64,000 bases of DNA from Gibbula magus (lineage: Eukaryota; Mollusca; Gastropoda; Trochida; Trochidae), in contig OW388293.1 of assembly GCA_936450465.1 (NCBI GenBank), positions 24,329,860 through 24,393,859 of the forward strand. Direction: 5' to 3'. Positions 11,467 to 23,188 of this stretch are shown one piece after another. The position numbers were made by a program, and so were the translations under genes. The stretch's first letter is position 1, and each line of letters begins with the position of its first letter. The notes below the pieces were generated by a model, which had not been told where the DNA came from, searched no databases, and saw only the letters and a list, made by a program, of their open reading frames with translations.

Positions 11467-12060
11467 GTGTAAATATCGTATGAGTTTTTGTCCAGGATGT
11501 ATCTCTCAGTTCGCGCAGAATAGCTTTTCACTCGAACTGGTATGATTGAGTACATAGTAGCATGTATATCTGTGGGGAAATTAGAATTTTAAAGGTTTCC
11601 GGGAGGCCACGATGAACCGGACATTGTCGATACTGTTGTCCGGTTATTCGAGTTTAAGTAAGAGTCTTTTCACTTGAAAATAATCTAATTCAACTAGTGT
11701 GTAAATATCATATGACTTCCTTCCAGTATGTATATCTCAGTTCGCGTAGATTACATTTCCACTCGAACTGGCATGACTTAAAGCTTAATAGCATGTGTAT
11801 CTTTGGAGAAATAAGAATTTTAGAGAATTCCAGTAAGGCCACGATGAAGCAGACAGTGTTGAGACTGTTGTCCGGTTATTCGTGTCTTAGCATGATTCCT
11901 TACACTTGCAAAATCTTCTAAATCGACTATTGTATAAATATCATATGAATTTCGAACAGGTTTAACCTCACATTACGCGTAGAATAGATTTTAACTCGAA
12001 CTGGTATGACTTATTGCTCTGTAAATTGTATATATTTGGAGAAATAAGAAAATTAGTTTT
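11467..12060 (+). repeat. 232-bp tandem repeat, second part
   Basis: Units start at 11467, 11699 and 11930 (period 231-232 bp); the last is partial. The internal motifs are the same as in 10403-10715. The CCGGTTATTCG segment is the best conserved, and the unit ends are more variable. Confidence 0.85.
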
Positions 12061-12139
12061 TTTAAGAACCTAGGTAAACATTCAAAGTTATCATACTTTG
12101 AAAGATAATTATGAAAAAGTTAATAGGAGTTCGCTGATA

Positions 12140-13250
12140 AGATATGAAACTTGTTGTTCTCCAATGCTTCAGCTGCTTATAAATCTATGTTTCAGCTCTC
12201 AGATGCAAATATCTTCGGCGTGGTGTTTCCGCAAAAATGCACAGAGTCAAAACATTTGAAAACGTTAAAATTTAAATATGGCGTCGAAACCACGTGACCT
12301 ACGACTTCGCAATGGTAACATATTTTGCCTGTCTAGTTATTAAGCATCTTTTAAAACAAGTTGCGAGTCTCTAGTATGTCACCGGGATTATTTAGAGCGA
12401 AATTTAACATGTCAAAATGAATTTTTTTTTAAGAAAATCAAAATGGTGGCTAAACAACGTGACCTACGAATTTGTCATGATTTACTTTTTTGCTTGTATT
12501 GTTCTTGCGCATCGTTTGCAAAACGTTTCAACTCTTTATGTGCATTTTTCAAAATTTTCCCATGTTAAAGTTTTTCTTTATTATGACCGGAAATGACTGT
12601 ACGCGAGCGATTTTAATATTGGATCATAAAGACCATAGTCATGTAACACTCTCCTGAAAAAATCGTTCAATTCGATAGGTAGGTTTTTGAATTATCGCCC
12701 CTGAAAGTTCGCGGTTTTCAAAAGTTGCCTGACTTTGAAAGGTCACTGTGAAAAAAGTATAAGGATTTCGCTCAAAAAAGAACAAACTTGTTATTCCCCA
12801 ATGCTTCAGCTATATGTAAATAAAGTTTCAGCTCTTAGGTGCTAATATCTTCGGAGTGGTGTTTCCGCAAAGGTACATGTGGTCCGAAATTTTGAAAAAG
12901 TTAAAAAATCCAAGATGGCGGCTAAACCACGAGATCTACGATTTCACGGCCATTTACTTTTTTCCTCGGATTGTCAATGCGCATCTTTTAAAAAAAAAAT
13001 CCAAGTCTCTAAGTGCAATTTTAAAAATTTTCCCATGTTAAAAATCGAAATTTGGATTCGAACTGGACCTTTAAGGGGTTAAACGATTTGGCCCAAAAGC
13101 TTGCTGTGGCGAGTTCCTAGTAAGGGCTACCTGACTGCAAAGTTTGGTTGAATTATCTGCAGCCGTTTTGGCTGAATCACTTACACAAGAATCCGTGGAA
13201 TAATAATAAACACGCCAATAACAATAAGGATCCAGCATAAATGCTGAATC
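12140..13250 (+). repeat. ~637-bp tandem repeat
   Basis: The marker CCAATGCTTCAGCT occurs at 12161 and 12798. Each is followed by GTTTCAGCTCT(C/T)AG, AATATCTTCGG, GTGGTGTTTCCGCAAA, an AAGATGGCGGCTAAACCAC-like segment and AAAATTTTCCCATGTTAAA. A GACCGGAAATGACT segment in the first unit (about 12578) recurs at about 17418, just beyond the LINE, so the LINE seems to have landed inside this repeat field. The end (13220-13250) has an imperfect palindrome, GGATCCAGCAT against ATGCTGAATCC. Confidence 0.75.
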
Positions 13251-13256
13251 CTTAAT

Positions 13257-13886
13257 TACCTATTCATTAGTTAATATATATGGACCGAATGAAGAATGTT
13301 ATGCTAATATTAAACATATTGTAAGTGAAATTGAAAGTATCTTTGTGGAGACTGGAATATTGTGCTTGATGCGGATATGGATACCTATAATTACAAACAT
13401 ATCAACAATCCAAAGGCTAGAAGTGAGGTGATAGATATGATTGATCTTCTTGATTTAAAAGACCCGTGGCGTGATCTACATCCAAATGATAGGAGATTTA
13501 TATGGAGGCAACCAACCCCTTTAAAACAATCCAGATTGGATTGTTTAATGATATCCCATAACTTAAGTTACTCAGTGGATAATGCAGATATTACCCCTAG
13601 TATTAACTCTGCTCATTCTATAATAAGCCTCAATTTAAATTACACAGAGCTTGAAAAAGGTAAGGTTTTTTGGAAATTTAACAATTCTCTTTTATATGAC
13701 GTTGACTATGTAACAAAAGTTAAAGAAACATTAAAACAAACACTTGTAAAATACAAATTACCACAACAAAATGGGGAAGAAGATAAATATAACATTAATG
13801 GTCAATTATTATGGGAAATGATATTGCTAGAAATAAGAAGTATGACAATATATTATACTTCAACAAAAAAAGAAGATAAAAAATAA
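13257..13886 (+). pseudogene. LINE endonuclease remnant
   Basis: Reads VNIYGPN near the start, changes frame before 13347, then GDWN (13347-13358), DMDTYNYK, NPKAR, RFIWRQ, SRLDCLMIS and KFNNSLLYDVDYV. These are APE-type endonuclease motifs in the usual order. The last catalytic block, normally S-D-H, reads S-A-H (SAHSIISL), so the aspartate is lost. The N-terminal half of the domain is missing. The frame stays open for 174 codons from 13362, with no natural ATG at its start. In a live element this domain would nick target DNA to prime reverse transcription. Confidence 0.85.
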
Positions 13887-14339
13887 AAAGGAGACTTAAC
13901 TAAGGACCAAACTACAGGAGGTAGAAATACAGATTGATTCAGAAGAAAATATTGAGAAAAAACAATTAAGTTTGGACTTGATAAATAATTTGAGACTAGA
14001 AATAGATCAAATAGAAAAGGAAAAACCAAAGGTTTGATAATAAGATCAAGAGCAAAATGGATAGAATATGGAGAAAAAAACACATAAATATTTATTAAGA
14101 AGCTAGGAACTTCCATAATAAATCTATAACAAAACTAGAGAAAAAGTATGGTACAATTTTAGAAGACCAGAAACATATACTAGAAGAAACAGACATTATA
14201 TAAGAAATTATACACAAGTGAAGAATATACACAAATTGATCTTGACACTTTATTTTTGGAAAATAGTGTTAACAAATTGCCAGATAAAGAATCTGTGAGA
14301 CTAGAAGGGATATTGACATATCAGGAATGTTTGCTGGCA

Positions 14340-15178
14340 CAAATGGCACAAATGAAAAATCCCCAGGACCAGATGGATTCACTTCTGAGTTTTTAAAATT
14401 TTTCTGGAATGACATAAATAAATAAATTCCCTAAATTATGCTTATGTCTGCGGTTCCCTCTCTGTATCGCAAAAACAAGGACTACTGACCTACTTACCAA
14501 AAAGTGACAAACCAAAACAATTTCTGAATCCTGGCGCCCTACAAGCCTACTAAATACTTCTTATAAACTAGCATCAGCTGTTATCGCAAATAGAATAAAA
14601 CCTATCCTACCTCTTATCATAAATGAAGATCAAAAAGGATTTGTTCCAGGCAGATATATTGGTGAGGTAATGAGATTAATCTACGATATTATGGACCATA
14701 CAGAAGTCTATCAGATCCCGGGATTATTACTTATGATAGATTTTGAAAAAACTTTTGACTCGGTCGACAGAAAAAAATTATCTTAAATGTCCTTAATTTC
14801 TTTAAAAATGGATTACAACTTTATTTAATGATATAAAGTCTAGCGTTTTGGTAAATGCATAGATTTGAGAGTTCCTTCTTCAACATTTCTAGAGGCTGCC
14901 GACAGGGATATTCTGTCTCCCTATATATATTTATTCTATGCGCTGAAGTACTAGCCCTTCTGATAAAGAATAACAAGAATATCAAAGGTATTAACATTGG
15001 AAATATTGAAAGCCTCCTAGCACAATTTGCAGATGACACAACAGTGTTACTAGATGGAACAGAAAGAAGTCTGTATGGAGTACTTAATACTTTAAATTTC
15101 TTTGCTAGATTTTCCGGCCTAAAGGTAAATACAGACAAAACTAGGTTGATTTGGAATTGGATCAAAAAGGAGATCTAG
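14340..15178 (+). pseudogene. LINE reverse transcriptase remnant
   Basis: Fragments in several frames read SPGPDGFTSEFLKFFW (fingers), SWRPTSLLNTSYKLASAVIA, NEDQKGFVPGRYI, MIDFEKTFDSVDR (palm motif A, both aspartates present), GCRQGYSVSLYIFILCAEVL (motif B, where the usual D-P/L after RQG has changed to Y-S) and QFADDTTVLLDG (the catalytic F/Y-A-D-D box, near 15030). The sequence then continues FSGLKVNTDKT. The longest frame (14855-15178) holds motifs B and C. At least three frame changes separate it from the endonuclease, so no functional enzyme can be made. Confidence 0.9.
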
Positions 15179-15300
15179 ACACAAACTATGTAAACATTAT
15201 AATCTTGATTGGTCACAATCAAATTTCAAACTTTTGGGCATTACTTTCGATGTTGATTTAGACGAAATGGTAGAACTTAATTACACAGAAAAACTAGTAA

Positions 15301-16063
15301 AACTAGATGAGCGTTTGTGGGACACCGCAAAAGCAGGTGAGCCCCGAAACTTTGGGTCTCGCCTTTCCCTGTTCCGCCTTCTCGTCAGCATAAATACAAT
15401 GGGAATCTCTTTTGACAAACATTTGTTCATTATTCAAGTCATTCTAACAAGTTGAATCATCACTGGGGTCATTTTTCACAAGTTTGTTCTTAAACTATTT
15501 CTGATCAGATCAAATTGGATCAAAGGATTAACATGGCCTTAACCAATATCTCATGACCTTGACATTTGACCTTCAATGTCACACCATCAATGACTACTTT
15601 TCATTGTGTATAACAATTATGCAATGACTCATAGTGTACATAGTTAACATAAGGCATATTCACAATAGCATGCTTAAGTTGTGACCTCACTGTGACCTTG
15701 ACCTTTGACAATCTTGGTCTTACTCCATAGTTAATGTATACCAAATAAGAGCCTGACAGCACAAAAAGTGTTTGAAGTTATCGTGTTTACGTATACAAGG
15801 ATGGTTGTAGTGATGTCAGAAATCATGACCTTGACCTTTGACCTTGAATGTGAACATGTCAAAATCATTCACCAGGTTTATAAGAAAAAAGCTATGTATA
15901 TGAGGTGTTAATACCTTCTTGGAAAAGTTATTTAGTGATTTCAGAACTGGTCATCATGACCATATCTCGTGACCTTGACATTTGATATTCAAGGTCACAC
16001 AGTCAATGATCACTTTTCATTGTGTAAAACAATCATGTAATGATTCAAAGTTTAATAGTTGAA
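15301..16063 (+). repeat. repeat family 2 copy nested in the LINE
   Basis: From about 15301 the LINE reading is replaced by AAACTAGA(T)GAGCGTTTG, CACCGCAAAAGCAG, CTTTGGGTCTCGCC, then TGACCTTGACC-rich text, ending GATTCAAAG...GTTGAAATA at about 16063. The same text is at 23189 onward. This copy has one tandem unit and lacks the (CGG)n and terminal hairpin. The flanking LINE coding is discontinuous, with a palm/thumb segment missing. Confidence 0.85.
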
Positions 16064-16978
16064 ATATGGATATGGATGGATGACGGATATTATTTCTTAA
16101 AAAATATTTTACCAAAACTTAATAATAGATTTCGGAGAGAGACATTAAAGATATGGTCAGAATACCTAAATATTCACTATAAAAAGATCACTGAAGGAAA
16201 AGATATTCTATGCCAGGCACTATGGTGCAATAATAATATTTTGATAGGTAGGAAACCAGTTTACTTTAAGAAATGGGAGGAAAAGGGAATTGTATTTCTC
16301 TGTCATCTTTTAAAAGAAGATGGAAATATTGCTAGGGCATCTGAAAGACAAGTTAAACATTAATATTAACTTCCTTGAATATGTTAGTATAAGAAAAGCA
16401 GTAGCTGACTACTTGAAGAAAAAAAGTGTAACAGCCAAGATGCTGGAAAATAGACAACTATATCCTATTCTCCCTTTTAACATAGGTGTGATGAGCATGG
16501 GTAAGAAAAGTAAATATTATTATCAAATACTATGTAACCTAGCATTTGCTAGAACATCAGGTCAGCTGAAATGGGAAGAAAGATTGGGACGAGAACGTAC
16601 ACAGACCGAATGGGAAAATATTAATTTAATGCCCAATAGATGCACACAAAGTGTGAATACAAGGTAACTCAAAACATTTTAACAACCAATAAGTATTTGT
16701 ACAAGATTGGTTTGATTGATCCACCACTATGTACATTCTGTAAACAGACGCAAGAAACTGTACAGCATTTACTGTTTGAATGTAACATTGTATATGGAGT
16801 GTGGAGAGATTTGGCATCATGGCTTGGAACCTTGACTGAAGGAAATATTGAATTAAATCTTGAAAATATACTTTTTGGCTTTAAAGGGAAAAATAACAAT
16901 CCATTAAATGTAATCTGCCTGATTGTGAAAAAAACCATTTACAATATGAGCAGAAAAGATTCAAAGCCAAAAATGAAA
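16064..16978 (+). pseudogene. LINE C-terminal region with CCHC motif
   Basis: Three overlapping frames. The first (to 16363) reads NRFRRETLKIWSEYL and PVYFKKWEEKGI. The second (16320-16667) reads FLEYVSIRKAVADYLK. The third (16640-16978) carries LCTFCKQTQETVQHLLFEC, a C-x2-C-x8-H-x4-C zinc knuckle typical of the end of L1/Tx1 second frames, followed by VYGVWRDLASWL. The frames are offset by small indels. This region is thought to help bind the template RNA in living elements. Confidence 0.82.
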
Positions 16979-17372
16979 TAAGAAGATACTATAAATTATG
17001 CAAATACATTGCTTACTCGAACAATAAACAAACAAAATTATTTGCGTTTTGGTCATCACTCAACACTCTATTAAGATAACCTTATTCACAATGTTCATCT
17101 TGTTTCTTCCATTCAATCCCTTTATTTACAATGTGCAAGAAATTACTGTTTACAATGATTAGGCCATATCATTGTGTACGAAGAATGTCAACACTCTTTT
17201 TAACTTGAGATGACATAATGCAAATCAACAAGTTTTGTTTTTTGTTAATTTTCATATTCCTATGTACCAACAATTAAAAACATTGTCTTATATGCGTGTA
17301 TACATATGCCATGTAATGTGATTTCTTTGGAATAAAAACATAAAAAAGCAAATTTAAATTTAAATTTAAAAA
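16979..17372 (+). other. LINE 3' end and tail
   Basis: Non-coding 3' region leading to GTGATTTC, AATAAAAACA and an AAATTTAAATTTAAATTT tail. The host repeat (GACCGGAAATGACT) resumes near 17418. Confidence 0.6.
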
Positions 17373-17495
17373 GTTTAAAATGGAAATCGTGTTTTTCTGC
17401 CATTTTCAGCCTTAATTGTGACCGGAAATGACTATGTGCGAGCGATGTTATTATTACGTAAAGACACTATATTGGGACTCGGCCCGAACAAAAAG

Positions 17496-17935
17496 TTAAA
17501 GAATTTGAACTATTGAAGGTAGTGTTATCCCAAATATAACCATGTTATATTTCTTCACTATCTAAATGGCAAGTAGTTCTAAAGAAATTCGAGAGAATAT
17601 CTCCGTTTACTCAAATATGATACAAATACATAATTACAACACGGTCAAATCAAAAGATATTAATATAGGTAATATTTTGATGAATTTATATTTCACAATT
17701 TGATAAACACCGTGTATACTTTTGTTGAAAATAAACAATGAGAACTGAAGCCATTCGCTACAGCATAACAGCAGAGTATTTATTAGTTTTATGACATATT
17801 ATGTGTAACTATATGTGAATACTCTAAGCGTATGTCTTAAGTTATTAGAAAGTTGCAAAATAAGGTACAATATAGCGTGCTTACATTTCACGTAATGCAA
17901 CAAAATTCAAGATGGCGACAGAACTCTCTCTTTAA
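17496..17935. mobile_element. TTAA-bounded repeat related to 9449-10147
   Basis: TTAA occurs at 17496-17499 and 17932-17935. From about 17580 the sequence parallels 9749-10147 (AAATTCGAGAG, TATTTTGATGA, AACAATGAGAACTGAAGCC, TTTCACGTAATGCAA, AAGATGGCGAC). The left parts do not align by eye, so this copy may be rearranged or truncated. Confidence 0.5.
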
Positions 17936-20294
17936 GTACAAACTAGAAGTATGCCCAGGTTGCAACAGGTTAGGTGGAAAGAAATGTCTTGAGACATCCC
18001 TCTATTGGAAGGGAATATAGTATCTCTTGAGCTCATATCTGCTATCGGCAGGTGTTATGTGATGGATTAAGAATCAGTCGTTCTGTGTTTACGTTATTAC
18101 CACTTTAGCATGTCAATATGAGGTATACTCTACAATTGAATTGGTATTCGAATGAAGAGTAATTTCTTAAATTAAACAAAGTATCTGTGTTATTCCATGC
18201 TTCGAAAGGTCGCATTCATGCGAATGAGCCGGTCACATTATGTATATATATGTTATCTTTAGTGGGGCTTATTCCATGACGGGTGTGACCCTTTCGAAAA
18301 TGTGAATGACACGAGTATAGCATTTTAAATCTATACTGAACAGCTAGCTTTATTGATTTTAGTTTCCGTTTGCATAACAGACCATGCATCATGCATGCTT
18401 TGTCATATCGTTAGTAAATGTCAGAGTACACGTGAAGCTATCGGTACTGTAGAGTACAGATGGTTACCATTGCAAAGTCAAAGGATATCAGTTCGCGAAA
18501 ATTCACGTCACATGTTGTCATGGTAACATGATCAGCATAGCCTGGTAAAATTCAAATTACTCGTGCTGTAATCCGAGACCTGCTCTGTGAAAAAGACCCC
18601 GAATTGTGACTCCAGCCTCAATGTTCAAGAAGTTAATGCTAGTCAAATAAAAAAGTGAACTTTTCGGACTCTGGGATATTTGCCGATTGCATGCTGAACA
18701 GTTAGTTTGCAAGGACTGTAAACGTGCTCGTGGAACACCTTGAAACCGAAAAAGAATGCAATACCTTGAAGTTTTACCAAAATGAGACCAATAAAACCAT
18801 TCTGAATGAAATTCAAAATGACGCCATAACGTCAAATCAACATAAGCAAAGATAAGGTATTGTATCAAACAACTTCATGGGGGTGTTTGCACAAGTTCCA
18901 CTTGAATTTAAAAGCACATTGGGCCTTTCATCATCTGAACAGGAATGTGTCTGTTTTCCCCAGAGAATGACTATGGCATAAGATAAAGCTATGTAGAAGT
19001 GCTACACCAGTACTGACTTTTCTTATGTCTGCATGTTGTTCAACACGTTATTAACGTCATGTCAACGCAATTTGAATGCTCTGATATTATAAATTTGATA
19101 AATACAGCGTTATCAGTAATTACGAAATTGTTACAGTAGACTCGCGTTTCTTTTGCTGTTCACTATATGTCGGAAACAAATAGTTAGGTTCATCTGAATC
19201 TTTTGAAATTACAAATACAGATGTATATATTCAATTACATACTGATGAATTTATCTTTTAACATCTCTAACTTGCGTATATAATTATGTTTCAATCTATG
19301 AGTGTTCAGTGCCCTCATAAATTGGGATGACGTAAATTACGATGCACAGGAAATAACCAATAGTTAATCATTTCCTTTATTGATATGTAAACTTGATAAT
19401 TCCCGTGTGCGTCATTCGCTGATTACGCAAAGCAAACAAAAAATTGGTATATTAGACATTTCCTTTCTGTTATTTAGATAACACTCTAATCTTTTAGCAA
19501 TATCCACATAAACCCAGATATATTGGATCATGGAGTTTTAGGTTTTTTTTTAACTATTTATTCAACAACGAATAACTGTAAGTGACTAACATAATAAATA
19601 TAAATTGACAGACAGAAATGTACACCATTTAATTCAAAGAAAACCCATTTTCCACCGTGAATTATATAGGATACCAAACGTTTAATGTAGCTTGACGACT
19701 GAGCGAAATACAACATTGTTCTTTCACACGTACGCGTATAAGTTTTCCATGTAAATAGATATATAATAAGTTAAAAATCTCCACTACACTTCTTTATTGA
19801 CAGAACAAATTATCTGTCAAGATTTCTTCTAAGGGTGTAAAAATGCAAACTTGTCCAAATTGTCCAAATTGATTTCCACAATGTACGTGTCTTCGTGTTT
19901 GATACGAAAGAATACCGACAGGTTTCTTGTTTAAAAATCGGTGCATTTTTTCATTGAGAAAACAGGATCATCAACATGTGCTCACAGAACACGTGCACTG
20001 AAGGAACATATCAGAACTCTGTCTGTAAAAACACCAAAGTATGCATGCTTCATATTTTTCTACAATTATATATTATACAACAATATCATACAGAACTCCA
20101 ACAATGTAGTATGTCCTCAAGTCACATACCAAATATGGTTATCTTATCTCTGACGGTTTCTGAGAATATCTGTCTTCATTGAAGATATCATGAAGAGTCG
20201 AAACACGAAACAAAGGCAATATTAACTCCTGATTATGATCACTGTCCTCTTCTCAAAGTATCGTTACCCTCAAGCCACACAAACGTTGTCCCCT
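17936..20294. other. unassigned stretch
   Basis: No supported gene. A pair of inverted motifs near 18200-18310 (CTTCGAAAGGTCGCATTCA against GGTGTGACCCTTTCGAAAAT) suggests the ends of a small decayed MITE. A 103-codon minus frame at 18557-18868 has no recognisable domain. Confidence 0.35.
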
Positions 20295-20532
20295 TTAAAG
20301 GGACACCGCGTCGAGGATAAAAATGAGATCAGATTACTCGTATCTACCTATGCTGATTAGCGTGTCTGCTAACGAGTTACGTTTGACTAAACTGTTAACA
20401 TGGAGTTGTTTTTATTACCAATTACCTCAATTGTCTGAAATTGGGAGTATGTGACTCATTAGAAGACACGCTAATCAGCATAGGTACATAAACCTGGATC
20501 TCATTTTTATCCTCAACGCGGTGTCCCTTTAA
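20295..20532. mobile_element. TTAA-flanked MITE with ~80-bp terminal inverted repeats
   Basis: Body 20299-20528 with TTAA on each side. Both ends read AGGGACACCGCGT(C/T)GAGGA when taken outward-in, followed by TAAAAATGAGATC and CCTATGCTGATTAGCGTGTC. About 80 bases of each arm pair with few mismatches, leaving a centre of roughly 70 bp. It is a foldback-like element without a protein. The TTAA duplication points to a piggyBac-type source, although the outer left flank CCCTTTAAAGGG makes the exact junction ambiguous. Confidence 0.85.
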
Positions 20533-21887
20533 CTCGGGAGGACACACAACCGGACCTGACAGTTCGACGGACAAGACGGAGATCAAACTTATATCTCCGT
20601 TTGAAATTTCGTGGTACTGCACTCATATACGCTGTAGCATTGTACCAGTTTCTCATTAAGTTGATTGTGCTTCACAGTAAAAAGTACATTATCATTAGTA
20701 TTCATTACACGACAATGTGTACTTAACACACTTTCTGAAATTGTGATTGTGACGGTACCGTAATGACAAAACATTCTCACACTTTTGGTAATCAGTTGAA
20801 TTTTCTTGCGATTCATTTACATTAAGAATAGATTTTGCCATGTCTCTGAAGGTCATTTCGAAGTTTGTGTGTGTGAACAAACAGGACATTGTCGGAGCAC
20901 ATGGTTGTTCCTTAGTCAGGTGGAATATAGGCTATATCGGTATACAAATGGAAGGATACAATTAAACAGAGTTAATAGTGCATGAAGAAACTGGATCAAG
21001 AAGAAAAAAAAATAAATATCTTATACAATGAGAATAAAACATGAGTAAGTTATAAAGTGAGGATTTGCAATATAAAGATGAGAGGGGCTAAATATTTGAT
21101 TGGTGAAACCAGATACAGTATAAAGAACTCTATTGGATATAGGGGAATGAAAGCACATATCGAATCCATTACTTATTTTTATAAACATTGATACACGGAT
21201 GGTCATCCATATTATTTGGGTTTTAAGTAACGTATTTTACGGATGCTTCAGGCGGGATTTTTATACGACAAGCCGGGGAGCTTCAACCTAATATTTACGG
21301 ACGCTTCGATAATGAAAAAAAGGTTCTTCAGTGGACACACACGTTGACTATCCACAATGTTTTGTTAACGAAACCTTGACCTGCAAATTCACAAGATCTT
21401 TCTCTAAAAGTGCATGTTTGGGATGAAAATGAGTCATCTATGCCATATTTCAGATCTTTCAGAAAACCAAGGAATTAGATGTGATATACGTCTTTGAGAA
21501 ACGTAGTCCTACGTAAACACGAGACGTAGAGACGATATGGCAAGCCATGTCACAGATTATCCATGCTGTACGCGCTGTCGATACACTGATGTTCTTCACA
21601 CACACACACGGGGATCTTGTCGTGTGACCCCCGACTCCATTTTGAAATTATAACGTCATTGTTACAGATATCGTTCATGATATTATGAGGAGGCCGATAA
21701 ATCAGCGAATTTATTCCTCATTGCCATTGCTGAGTTATATATCAATTCCGAAAGAATTCCGAGGCTCTGTGTACAGTTTCTTTAGGTGGCTTGTATATAT
21801 ATTTGAACTGACTATATTCGATATTACTGGTTCCTTTTAGCCTTTGGCATCAACCAAGTGTCAGACAGAACATACAATACCTTGATC
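20533..21887. other. unassigned stretch
   Basis: No supported gene. Frames of 60-75 codons overlap each other on the minus strand at 20422-20889 without recognisable domains. There is a short CA repeat near 21600. Confidence 0.35.
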
Positions 21888-22181
21888 TCACGCATCCTCG
21901 ATATCTCCAGGGGTAGTGGTATTAACAACCCTTGTGGGCAAAGAAGATAGGTCAAGTTGAGTTACTTCACACAGATAGTTGGGAATTTTACATAATTTCC
22001 ACGGTGAACTGCCGAAAACATCTATGTTGGCTAACAGCTGGGTTAAAAGTGCATGGTGGTAAGCCAGAGATGGTATTACCTCCTTTATCATTGTGTTTAT
22101 GACAGTCGAGGAACCAGTCAGAGACATTAGTTTGAAATCGTTTATCATATCATTGAGGAGATAATCAGACGAAATTTGATG
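21888..22181 (-). other. possible orphan exon or gene relic
   Basis: A minus-strand frame is open from a stop near 22182 down to a TGA at 21888 and encodes about 97 residues. It has normal-looking composition, including a stretch reading WKLCKIPNYLCEVTQLDLSS, which vaguely recalls a leucine-rich repeat. A GTGAGA donor-like site lies at its end (GAGGATGC then GTGAGA on the minus strand). I see no acceptor just upstream, so it would have to be a first exon starting at the ATG at 22148, or chance. I cannot name it. Confidence 0.25.
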
Positions 22182-23188
22182 TCAGTTAAATGTTTAAGTT
22201 GATTCGCACACCACAAAGTAGAAACAAATGGGGTGTGCAAACATGAATATAACTATACGATTATATATACTGATATCTCAGAAAAAAAACTGATACTTAT
22301 CACGAAATGCTTTTTCAAAGTTCTTGTCTATGATTCCTAGAGAAAATGCACCATTTGATGTGTATCTCGATATCGAAAAATTATAGACACATATATCGTC
22401 AGATTAAGTATTACGATTATCGATATAACGATAAGTCGTCACAAATTCAAGCAATGTTACACGTTTATGTTAAAACATTACTTACTCACCTTTGAAATGA
22501 AAATAAAAGTAGACTATTAAAAACAAGAAAACTCATTTTCATTAGCGAAACGACATGCTAGCATTTCATTACCAAAATGTCAACACAATACTTCGAAAGC
22601 AATGAATGAAATATACAGACAAAACAATTAACAATAAAACAAAAGAAAGAAAGACTAATCGAAGTCGTGACTGAATTAATTACAAGTACATAAAAAGAGT
22701 AAACAAGTGTATAACATCCATGAACAAATTACCAAATGACATTGATGAAAGACAAGATAATAATCAATATGGGATATAATAATTAGCCCAATCATATAAC
22801 GTCCACTACCAATGCCCATATAATACGACAGACGTTGAGTAATCCCTACACCGAAGGCACTAACTTTAACCTACTAGTGCCGCGGTCGGAATGATGCAAC
22901 TCCGTATATCCCCCGGTTATGTGCGCAACGCTTTGAGTAACCATTCGGTTACAGTAACAAAGCAGTTCGGAAGTAGGAATTAAACAAGATATAGAGGGGG
23001 TATTTGGTTCGATTCCATTAACTATGAAAAAGAAAACTAGCTACATATTCAAACGTTGTCTATATATATTAGAAACGTATAGCTTTTTCTCAGAGTTTTC
23101 CAGAAATATGAATTACAAGAAGTTTTATTAGGGAGAGTTTAAATATTCGATTTGTGCATAATAGGAAGTCCAAAATTATACAGAAACT
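22182..23188. other. unassigned AT-rich stretch
   Basis: No supported gene or named repeat. Near 22365-22430 there are several ATATCG/CGATAT palindromes. Confidence 0.35.

Larger units (their letters stand above)
13250..17372 (+). mobile_element. 5'-truncated, degenerate Tx1/L1-type LINE with nested insertion
   Basis: Remains of the second reading frame of a non-LTR retrotransposon. In order they are: the C-terminal half of an APE-type endonuclease (13257-13886), a linker (13890-14330), reverse transcriptase (14340-15178), a gap filled by an unrelated repeat (15301-16063), and a C-terminal region with a C-x2-C-x8-H-x4-C motif (16064-16978). The 3' end has AATAAAAACA and an (AAATTT)n tail near 17330-17370. 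Several frameshifts and stops show that it is dead. The order of domains and the motif wording fit the Tx1 branch of L1-like elements; no phylogeny was run. Confidence 0.88.
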
